Of a stretch of DNA of 64,000 nt, positions 36,934 through 45,500 are shown piece after piece. The number at the start of each line of letters is the position of its first letter. Positions within the stretch are counted from its first letter, which is position 1. Where the stretch lies: positions 1 through 64,000 of the forward strand of contig JAEEMG010000082.1 of NCBI GenBank assembly GCA_016283095.1. Direction: 5' to 3'. Source of the stretch: Paludibacteraceae bacterium (lineage in GTDB: Bacteria; Bacteroidota; Bacteroidia; Bacteroidales; Paludibacteraceae). The notes beneath the pieces were generated by a model that saw only the letters and a program-made list of their open reading frames with translations, was not told the origin of the DNA and ran no database searches. A program made the translations under genes and the position numbers.

Positions 36934-39531
36934 TTACTTCAAAACAATCTTCTCAACATAGAAATCATTCTCCGTTACAACATTCAGCAAGTACATGCCT
37001 TGTGCGTTTGACGACAAATCAATCTCGACTTCATCCGAACCTCCGATCACATCCAAGATAACCTTTCCTGTCAAATCAGTCACAATCACCTTGTTGATTG
37101 TGTTGTTTGAACGGATGTAAAGCAATCCGTCAGTAGGGTTAGGATAGATCTCAATGCCGTTAGCATCAGAAACAGCATCGTCAAGATCTGTGATTTCAGG
37201 ATCGATTTCGTATTCCTCATCGTCATATTCAAGATCAACATCAGCTGAACGCAATGAGCGAGGTGCAGATGTAGAATAATTACATGAACGAGACTGCTTC
37301 TTTCCAACGAACTTGGCACCGCTTCTTACGATGAATCCAGTTTTTAGTTTCAATGAAGAAGTAGCAAGCAAAGTTGTCTTTCCACTTCTCACGTAAACAT
37401 TGCCCTGAGACAAGTCTGAAGTCACATTCTTACCAGCAGTTACGTTGACACCGTGGATAGTTCTGTCTTCAGTGAAGCTCATGTTCTGTAGGTACAAGTC
37501 TCTTGCTACTCCAACATAAGGGATGTAGTTGTGCTTTGTGATAGTCACATAGCAAGGAGCACTTCCTACATTGAAAAGATCTTCTGATCCAGACATTGTT
37601 CTTGTGGCCAAAATCGCCATGTCGCTGATTCTGCAAATAGAAACCTTACATCCGCTCACACCACCAGTCTTTACTCTGATGTTTGAACCTTCTTTTGTGA
37701 TTGTAGGAGAGAAGCAAGTAGGAAAGTCTGTCCATGGATGCATGCTTGGATCTCCGAAATAATGTGCGATTTTGTGCATGTATTCATCAGCCGAAATGGC
37801 GATCAAACTTGAACATAACATTTTGCCTATTGCACGATTGGATTCAGTAAACAATCTAGACATTAAAGTCTTTGATAAATTTGTAGATGGAGTTGTGTAC
37901 ACAGATTCAGCATTGCCGTATGATCCTACAGCACCACCACCTGATTTCCTTAGCAAACATTCGGTAAAACAAGGGTCATTTTGGGCTCCAGACCAGAACA
38001 TTCCTGTTGAACATGTGAAGTTAAAGAAGATTGGCAACTTGTTACCGTTGCTTAGACTTTGAACTTGTGTATTAAAGAATCCAACACTATGTAATCCATA
38101 TTTTTCGCCATGTCCTCTATAATATGCAAACACACGTCCATTGTTAATTGCACTTACTGCCTCAGAAATGTTGCGGTTCCAGACAGACGAACATCTTAAC
38201 AACTCACTAGGTAATGTGATACCAGTGTATCCTTTTTCTGGACATGTTGAAATTTTACTGTTTACATAATAACGGTCGACAGTATATCCTTTTGAAATCA
38301 GATTATTTCTTATGTCTTCAGCACTCTGGGTGAAGTTCATGTCCTCTTTACCATCTCCATTATCTTGGAAATAAGCAAAATCTAACACCTTGTTGTAGAA
38401 GGCACTGCTTGTTGGAGGATTCTTCTCGTAGTTTATAATCTTGTCAACAATCAAGTTGGCTTGTGTGGCATTTTCAGGAGAAATTCTACCTGTGGCAACG
38501 TCTGATGCATAGTGCCCACTTCCATTGCTTTCAGTGTCTTTAACTCTTGAATACGGATTGTCTGAATAAAAAGTAGTTGAACTAAGTGTTGTCTTGACAC
38601 CTGGAACATCCTGATGGTCTCCTAATATTAAAAGATAATCAGGCAAAATAGACTGGGATTTATAGATGTTTCGTACAGAATTCAAGACTTCAGTTTCTGT
38701 CCATGAACTTTTTACTACAGTTGTACATCTGTATCCTAGCATTGTCTTCCAATCTGCCAACTTCTTCGCTGCTGCTGTGTATGTATTTGTAGTGACTATC
38801 ACGTAGTCGTATGATGAATACGAGGCACGCAGATCAGAACTCTCATCCTTAAGATTGTCAATAGACTTAGGGTTACTCAAAATTTCTTTGAATGATTCTA
38901 GAGATTCTTTTTTTGATTTAAGACTCTTTAGCCCATCTTTAGAATCATAAGTCAAACGATATGTTATTTTTGAGTAACATCTTGCTTTCTTTGTGACTGG
39001 GTTTATCTGAATAGGATACACAGCTACACTAGCATATGGCAAGCTTCTGTATGTGTTCACACCTTCCACTTGTGTTGTAAATGCAGGATAGAAGCTGTTT
39101 GTTGTATAAACCTTAGATTCTGAAACAGCTGGCTTTTTGCTATTCGCAAGGTATGGACCAACTGCAGGCAAAACAGCAGATGCAGAATACTCTTTGTAAC
39201 TTGAACTTACAACTTTAACAGACACATTCTTCTCAGAAGAGATTGCCAACAAATCATTGTAGTAAGGCAATGCAGGCTCTCCCTTGATGTCAAGAACTTG
39301 TGCGTCTGGCATATCAATTCTTGTGTAAGTCTTACCATTCTCAACCTGATTGTACATGTATGCACCTGTGAAATTGTAGGTGACGTCGATGTACGAATCT
39401 CCTTCAGTGACTGATTTAGTCACCTTGAATTTTCCGGAATTCACATATCCGTTGGAAAACGATAGTCGTTTGTCTTGCGCAAACGTCGTTCCAACGAGAA
39501 ATATGAAAACACCTAATAATAATCTTTTCAT
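36934..39531 (-). CDS. Gingipain-type C25 cysteine peptidase with T9SS sorting domain (copy B)
   Basis: An 865-residue paralog of copy A with the same architecture. The catalytic pair is His474 (YYRGHGEK) and Cys507 (FNFTCSTG), again 33 apart. The first ~100 residues and the last ~230 (from PTCFSPTITKEGSNIRVKTGGVSGCKV) are nearly the same as copy A, while the intervening catalytic part differs at very many positions and has several length changes. The sorting domain is GIEIYPNPTDGLLYIRSNN… YVEKIVLK. It lies 10 nt after its partner gene. The peptidase is predicted to be exported through the outer membrane by T9SS; the substrate is unknown. Confidence 0.9.
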   Translation of the reverse strand: MKRLLLGVFIFLVGTTFAQDKRLSFSNGYVNSGKFKVTKSVTEGDSYIDVTYNFTGAYMYNQVENGKTYTRIDMPDAQVLDIKGEPALPYYNDLLAISSEKNVSVKVVSSSYKEYSASAVLPAVGPYLANSKKPAVSESKVYTTNSFYPAFTTQVEGVNTYRSLPYASVAVYPIQINPVTKKARCYSKITYRLTYDSKDGLKSLKSKKESLESFKEILSNPKSIDNLKDESSDLRASYSSYDYVIVTTNTYTAAAKKLADWKTMLGYRCTTVVKSSWTETEVLNSVRNIYKSQSILPDYLLILGDHQDVPGVKTTLSSTTFYSDNPYSRVKDTESNGSGHYASDVATGRISPENATQANLIVDKIINYEKNPPTSSAFYNKVLDFAYFQDNGDGKEDMNFTQSAEDIRNNLISKGYTVDRYYVNSKISTCPEKGYTGITLPSELLRCSSVWNRNISEAVSAINNGRVFAYYRGHGEKYGLHSVGFFNTQVQSLSNGNKLPIFFNFTCSTGMFWSGAQNDPCFTECLLRKSGGGAVGSYGNAESVYTTPSTNLSKTLMSRLFTESNRAIGKMLCSSLIAISADEYMHKIAHYFGDPSMHPWTDFPTCFSPTITKEGSNIRVKTGGVSGCKVSICRISDMAILATRTMSGSEDLFNVGSAPCYVTITKHNYIPYVGVARDLYLQNMSFTEDRTIHGVNVTAGKNVTSDLSQGNVYVRSGKTTLLATSSLKLKTGFIVRSGAKFVGKKQSRSCNYSTSAPRSLRSADVDLEYDDEEYEIDPEITDLDDAVSDANGIEIYPNPTDGLLYIRSNNTINKVIVTDLTGKVILDVIGGSDEVEIDLSSNAQGMYLLNVVTENDFYVEKIVLK

Positions 39532-39541
39532 ATCTCTTTAA

Positions 39542-40777
39542 TTATTTCTCCAATTCCTGAACTCTTGCCTTCAATGCGGCGTTCTCCTTCTCAAGATTGA
39601 TCATGTGAAGAGTCAACTCCTCAACCTTCTCCAATAGTAGGTTGCTCATCTTTGATACGCTTACACCGTTAGCGTCCATCTCTGCTGCTGATGGCATACC
39701 AGGAAGGTGCTTGTGCTCGTTGACGTAGCTCTCAACCTCTGAAAGAGACTTCAAATTGTAGTTCTCATCAAATACGTAGTCGGCAGCTCCGTGCATATCC
39801 ATCTGGATGTCCTTTGCGTTCAATTTGTCTACGTTGATATCAGCAACCTCGATCTCTCCTGTACAAAGGATCTTACCTGCAACGTGAAGCTTAGCCTGTG
39901 GATCCTCAACACCGATACCAACGTTTCCGTATGTAAAGTTGTACTTAGAAGCAAGGAATGCCAATGGATCGTAGTTCTTAGAACCATAAGCTGAAATCAA
40001 TTCCCAATTGTTCTCTCTTGTGAATCGAATTGAATTGTAGATTGTACTTGTTGTGTTAACCTGCAAGCCGTTATAGAATGTGTTTGATGAACCTTTTCCG
40101 ACAAAGCTGCTGTTGAATGTAGCTGCTCCGTTGAATGTTGCAGAACTGTTGAATGTAGAAGCATTCTGAGCTTTGAATGAATTAACTGTTAGTGCAGAAA
40201 TTGTAGTTGTTGCTAGAGATGTAGTTCCAGTAACACTCAAACCTCCAGGCATGTTAGTTCTTCCACTAACAGTCAATGAACCTTGCATTACAGCAGCACC
40301 AGTTGATGTCAATGTGCCAGCTGTTAGTGAACTTGCTGTTGTTCCTGCCAATGTTGTGGCTCCTGTAACTTTCAATGAGCTGTTTAATGTAGCTGCACCA
40401 TTAAGTGTTGAAGTTCCAGCAACATACAATGTGCTTCTTAGATTACTTGCTCCAGCAACGTAAAGTCCATTAGCAGGAGCTGTTGAAGCAGCACCTACTG
40501 TCAAACCACCGTTTGATCCCTGTAGCAATCTTGTGTTGCCTTTGTAATCGTAGATTCTTAGACCGTTCTTCGCAGAGTCAGCCTTGATTGTAAGTTTGTT
40601 GCCTTGATAGCTTGATGATGCAGCCACACCGATGGCAACATTGCCTTTGTTTCCTGTCAAAGGATTTGCATACAAACCATAAGTTGAGTTAGATGTCCAT
40701 GACTGTGCGTTCACACCTGCACATGTCAACACTAGGGATGCTGCTGCACCCGCCTTCAATAATTTTGAAAATAACAT
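39542..40777 (-). CDS. Repeat-rich surface/fibre-like protein with HLPGMPS C-terminal domain (copy B)
   Basis: A 411-residue paralog of 34856-36226. The first ~115 residues and the last ~100 (DIQMDMHGAADYVFDENYNLKSLSEVESYVNEHKHLPGMPSAAEMDANGVSVSKMSNLLLEKVEEL) are almost identical, but the repeat shaft in between has a different number and order of units (TSTLNGAATLNSSLKVTGATTLAGTTASSLTAGTLTSTGAAVM) and is 45 residues shorter overall. This fits slippage or recombination among repeats. It is the first gene of its operon with C25 copy B. Confidence 0.75.
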   Translation of the reverse strand: MLFSKLLKAGAAASLVLTCAGVNAQSWTSNSTYGLYANPLTGNKGNVAIGVAASSSYQGNKLTIKADSAKNGLRIYDYKGNTRLLQGSNGGLTVGAASTAPANGLYVAGASNLRSTLYVAGTSTLNGAATLNSSLKVTGATTLAGTTASSLTAGTLTSTGAAVMQGSLTVSGRTNMPGGLSVTGTTSLATTTISALTVNSFKAQNASTFNSSATFNGAATFNSSFVGKGSSNTFYNGLQVNTTSTIYNSIRFTRENNWELISAYGSKNYDPLAFLASKYNFTYGNVGIGVEDPQAKLHVAGKILCTGEIEVADINVDKLNAKDIQMDMHGAADYVFDENYNLKSLSEVESYVNEHKHLPGMPSAAEMDANGVSVSKMSNLLLEKVEELTLHMINLEKENAALKARVQELEK

Positions 40778-41082
40778 AGATAAAAATTTTTCATGGAGAG
40801 TTCAAAAATAACATAAAAACACACGCAGGAAGAAAGAACTCTCCCCGGTTCTTCCTCATATGTTCGCAAACACTTGGTGTTTATTAGAGAAAACATTCAT
40901 TCATTTGGACTACTCTAAATACTCTCTGTTCTAAATGAATGTTTTTTTAATTAAATAACATCATACTAATTAAATAACATCTACGTCTATAGACTCGCAT
41001 TCGTCATTAATCTCGCATTTATTATCTAATATCCATCTTGATTTGCATATACAAAGTTAAAAGCAATATTTGGCAAAACAAA
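40778..41082 (-). repeat. Duplicated promoter and leader region (copy B), with promoter
   Basis: Near-identical to 36227-36530. The minus-strand promoter is TTTG (41082-41079), 19 nt, TAACTTTG (41059-41052). The leader keeps the paired arms CAGGAAGAA (40826 on plus), TTCTTCCT (40849), GGAGAGTTC (40795) and GAACTCTCC (40836), while changes fall between them (CTAG to CCGG). Confidence 0.88.
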
Positions 41083-41382
41083 AGAAAAATCAGATTTATT
41101 TGTAATAAAATTATAATGTATATGAAAATTAAATATTTATGGGATATATCGAGTTTAATTATCTTTTATTTTTATTTTGTTTGGATAAAATATTGGATTT
41201 GCATACTATTGGGGCTGAATTGATTTTTCCTCTTTAGATGCCCAAAAATTGTCAGATAATAATGCAAGTACGTGTTTTTCAGTTTTCTGCTTATATGGCT
41301 TGCTTTTGTCTCTTGCCGAAATATAAAACATTATAGATATGTTAAGTTTGGTTAATTTATGAGGACGAATGATGTTTTGTGT
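41083..41382. other. Intergenic stretch without a supportable gene
   Basis: AT-rich spacer between the copy B promoter and the DUF6263-like gene. The first ~60 bp still resemble the region beyond the copy A promoter. The 61-codon ORF at 41038 is of very low complexity and overlaps the opposing promoter, so I do not call it. Confidence 0.5.
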
Positions 41383-41390
41383 TATATTTG
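41383..41390 (+). promoter_or_regulatory. -7 element TATATTTG before the DUF6263-like gene
   Basis: TATATTTG lies 41 nt before the ATG at 41432. TTTG sequences upstream are not at the normal distance. Confidence 0.5.
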
Positions 41391-41431
41391 TCATGTGAGA
41401 TAAGTAAGTAAAAACGTTAAATTTGAATGAA

Positions 41432-42406
41432 ATGAAAAAAATGAGATCTTTATTAGTCGCTTGTGTATCAATCTTGTCTGCAATGACAATCTCTGCACAA
41501 TCGGTTTCTTTTTCGCCTAATTGGAAATCAGGCGATAAGGTCACGTACAGTTTTGCTCAGAAAGAAGTAAGAAAGTCTGGAGCAGAGTCGTCGACGGTAG
41601 AAAAGGCTGTTGTGCTTAATCTTAAAGTTGTGAGTAAGTCTGCTGATGGCTACATAATGAATGCAACTTACGAGAATCCTGTAGAGAAGGGATCGGATGA
41701 GATGTCTGCGGCTTTGTTTAAGCTTAACGATGGACTTTCATTTGACTATAAACTGGATGCATCGGGAAAGTTGATAGGCCTTGTGGATAGCGCAAAGGTG
41801 GTTTCTGATATGAAGGAGTTGATGGAAAAAGCAGCAAAGGTGGATCAATCGCTTGCTCTTGCCCTTCTGTTTGCTGGAGCATCCTTGTCTGATGACATGT
41901 ATTTGGCTGGCTTATTGGATGAAGTTTGTTATATCCATTCTCTGAATAACTTGACATTAGAGCCAAAGAAGACGGTGGAGAAAAAAAACAATAAGACTAC
42001 AATTTTTGGATTCAGCGTCCTTGCTCCATATCAATACACACTACAATCAGTAAATGGTAATGTGGTAAATGTGAAGAGTTCTGCTGTAGTCAACAATGAT
42101 GTCATCATGCCTGCATTCGTGGATTTCTCAATTCAGATGATGTCGGGTGTAATGAATAATATGTCCGCTATGTTCGCAAAAGAAGGAGAGCAGAAAGTGG
42201 ACATGAATGAGATTATGAAACAACGCACTGAGATCGAAAAGAAATTCAAGGAGACTTTTGATATGAAAATCACGGATAACTTCACTTATTCGTATGACAA
42301 ATCAACTCACTGGATGACTTCTGTTAGTGGATCAAGTGTTGTCAAAGGAAAGGCAGAGGATAAAAATATAGATGTCACCACAGAGACTAAAATAACAAAG
42401 AAGTAA
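41432..42406 (+). CDS. Exported DUF6263-like protein
   Basis: I start at ATG 41432 rather than the track's TTG at 41423; this gives 324 residues with the signal peptide MKKMRSLLVACVSILSAMTISA. The mature protein begins QSVSFSPNWKSGDKVTYSFAQKEVRKSG and continues with a beta-rich pattern seen in DUF6263-type periplasmic proteins (long VLNLKVVSKSADGYIMNATYEN, GSSVVKGKAEDKNIDVTTETKI). No sorting domain or lipobox is present, so the periplasm is likely. Function unknown; the family assignment is tentative. Confidence 0.65.
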   Translation: MKKMRSLLVACVSILSAMTISAQSVSFSPNWKSGDKVTYSFAQKEVRKSGAESSTVEKAVVLNLKVVSKSADGYIMNATYENPVEKGSDEMSAALFKLNDGLSFDYKLDASGKLIGLVDSAKVVSDMKELMEKAAKVDQSLALALLFAGASLSDDMYLAGLLDEVCYIHSLNNLTLEPKKTVEKKNNKTTIFGFSVLAPYQYTLQSVNGNVVNVKSSAVVNNDVIMPAFVDFSIQMMSGVMNNMSAMFAKEGEQKVDMNEIMKQRTEIEKKFKETFDMKITDNFTYSYDKSTHWMTSVSGSSVVKGKAEDKNIDVTTETKITKK

Positions 42407-42412
42407 TTGATT

Positions 42413-42440
42413 CTAGAGACGCACGGACGTGTGTCTCTAG
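42413..42440. repeat. REP variant CTAGAGACGCACGGACGTGTGTCTCTAG
   Basis: A 28-bp palindrome of the same family with CTAG in place of GTAG and one arm mismatch. It starts 6 nt after the preceding stop codon. Confidence 0.85.
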
Positions 42441-42451
42441 GGATTTGAATA

Positions 42452-42489
42452 AAACAAATAAAGACGGATTATTCCGTCTTTATTTGTTT
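42452..42489. terminator. Bidirectional terminator between converging genes
   Basis: AAACAAATAAAGACGGA-ttat-TCCGTCTTTATTTGTTT, a perfect 17-bp stem between the DUF6263-like gene and the minus-strand activase gene. Confidence 0.9.
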
Positions 42490-42509
42490 GTATTTAGCAT
42501 TCTGCATTT

Positions 42510-45500
42510 TTAATTCATCATTTTTACCTGTCTTGCCAGGAAGTGCAGACGGTTGAGCACATTCACTTCACTTACACCACCGTCGAAATCAAGGAACAAC
42601 AGATTCATATCCGGGTAGAGCTTCTTCACTTTTCTCTCCACTCCCTTGCTTATCACATGGTTGGCGATGCATCCGAATGGCTGTAGGCTGACGGCTGCGT
42701 TGATGCCTCGTTGGGCAAACGAAATAAACTCGGCTGGAATCAACCATCCTTCTCCAAACTGAGCCGCTGGACAAACAATCTTGGCCGCATTCTCCATCTC
42801 GTGGTTGATATCCGCACTCTTCTCGTAGTATCTGAATGCTGACGCGGCTTTGTCGAATTCGTTTAGCATGCTGACAAGTTTCTTCTCAAATACGTTGTTG
42901 AGCATGCGTCGCCAGATCGACACTTTCTCTAGGTTGTTTTTCCTGTTGAACTTCGCGTTAGGGAAGTATTGGCTGAAAAACTCGATTATGCTTGGGATAA
43001 CCGGCTCGATGCCTTCGCTCACCAACCAATCCACCACGTGCTGGTTTCCAAAACTGTTGTATTTGATGAAGATCTCTCCGACGACTCCGATGCGTGGCAC
43101 TTTTTTGTCTGATGCGGCAGCGTTGAATTCATTGGCGGCCTCACGCAAAAGTTTTAATGTGGCTCTTTTGTCTCCTTCTTTTGAAATGGCGACATACAAG
43201 TCCATATATTTGTTTTTCAATTCTTTTGCTTTGCCTTCCTCTTTTTCTCTTACCGCTGTGGCATAATACATCTTTGCAATTGCCTCGACAAATAGGACAG
43301 AATAGAGGATCGGATAGATGGCTTTCTTGATGTTTGGTGTGAATCCACTCTGCTCGTTGATTGTGTTCATCACCGAAATAGACACCACTGGAATGTTGTC
43401 GTATCCAGCAGCCAACAAAGCTTTCTTAATTAGTGCTATATAGTTTGTGGCACGACACTGTCCTCCTGTCTGTGTGATTGCGAATGCGATGTTGTTGGGG
43501 TCGTATTTGCCACTTCGCAATGCTGTTATCATATCTCCCACGACAAGTGTTGCTGGATAGCAAACCTCATTGTTGGCATATTGTAAACCGGCTTTCACAC
43601 TCTCTGGAGTGCCAGGTGGCAGACATTCTATCTCGTATCCCATCAGCTCAAACATTGGTGGCATGATAGGGGTGTGAAATTCTGAGAAATATGGCAACAA
43701 CACCTTTTTCTTCTTGTCGAGGACGGTGAACTCAGGAGTTGTCTTGAACTCTTTCTTTATGGCATCTGTGTGACGTTTGAATTTGATGCTTTCCACCAAA
43801 CTGCGGATTCTCAAGCGTAGAGATCCTGCATTGTTCACGTCGTCTACTTTAAGGATTGTGTGGTTCTTTCCGTAGCGACGCAATACGTCTCCAACTTCGT
43901 CAAGTATGAACGCATCCGGACCGCAGCCAAAGTTTGTGAGCTGCACAAAATGTATGTTGTCTTTGCTCTCTGCCACCATCTTTGCGGCGCGGATGATGCG
44001 GTTCACGTAACTCCACTGAGGGATGATATGTGAATCTTTTGTGGATTCATCCACACCTCTTGCCACATCCTCCGTCACCACATCTATTCCGAATGATGTC
44101 ATGATCTCCGACACCTTGTGCTGGATGAGAGGGTCGTTGTGATATGGTCGGCCGGCAAGCAGAATCACCATACGGTCGTTTTGCTTTGCTTTCTGAAGCG
44201 TTTGCTGTGCCTTTTCTGCTAATGTGTTTTCAAATGCATTCTCTGCGTTGATAGCCGCGGTGAATGCCTCTTTGAATGTCTTTTCTGAAAAATCTTTTCC
44301 TAAAATCTCCTTCAAATATGATTTCAAAGCCTTTTTCAAAAGCTTTTCATCCTTAAAGGAGACGACGGGACTATCCACCGGAATATTGCTTTTCTCTGCT
44401 GGGTCGATGGCTGATTTGATCACATCACTATATCCAGCCACAATAGGGCAGTTGTATGTGTTGTTCTCGTTTTTGCCATCTCTCTTTTCATATACCACGT
44501 ATGGATAGAATATTCTGTCGACCTTCTTCTCCATCAGGTCGAAGATGTGGCCGTGCACAAGTTTGGCAGGGAAACAGATGTTGTCTGCCATGATTGTGTT
44601 AAGTCCCTTCTCATACATCTTGAATGATGATCGTGGGCTTGTCACTACTTTGATTCCACACAATGTAAAGAGAGTGTACCAAAACTGGTAGTCTTCAAAC
44701 ATGCCAAGTACTCGAGGAATACCGATTGTCAAAGGCTTCTCAGACGCATGTCCGTGTGACTCTGCAAGACGTATGTTCTTCTTGAATGCCAACTCGCTCT
44801 TGTATAGGCTCATGTTGAATCCGGTGACTCTTTCGTCCTCACCTTTGTTGGTGTAGACTTTTTCACATTTGTTGCCGGAGTAGAACACTTTGCCGTTGGC
44901 GAATATGTTTTTCAATACGTGACAGTTGTTTTCGCAGCCCACACATCTGAATGGCTCTACTGTGTATTCACAAGCTTCTGCCATTTTCGATAATTCACGA
45001 CGGTTGTCCGCTCCCATGTGTTTGGCATACAGCGCCGCACCATACGCACCCATCAGTTCAGGGTAGTTGGATACAGCCACCGTCTTCTTTATGCTATTCT
45101 CGAACGCTCTCACAACAGCTTTGTTGCGCATCGTTCCTCCTTGAAGCACAATATGGTCGCCTAATTCACTTGCATCTTTGAGTTTCAGCACTTTATACAG
45201 ACAGTTGCCTACCACAGAATATGCCAAACCTGCGGAAATGTCTTCGATTGTGGCTCCTTCACGTACGCACTGACGCACTTTGGAGTTCATGAAGACGGTG
45301 CATCGTGTGCCTAAATCTTGCGGATTTGTGCTCTGCAGTGCTTTTTCCACGAATTGTTCGATAGGATATCCGAGTGATGCGGCGAAACTGTCGATGAATG
45401 ATCCGCATCCGCTCGAACAGGCTTCGTTGATCTCAAGTCTGTTGATTGTTCCGTTCTCCACGAAGATGGCCTTCATGTCCTGGCCGCCGATGTCGAGAAT

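Noticed and set aside
41038-41223. 61-codon ORF rich in Ile/Tyr/Lys
   Set aside because: Low-complexity AT-driven frame that overlaps the opposing, duplicated promoter; no start signal or homolog recognised.
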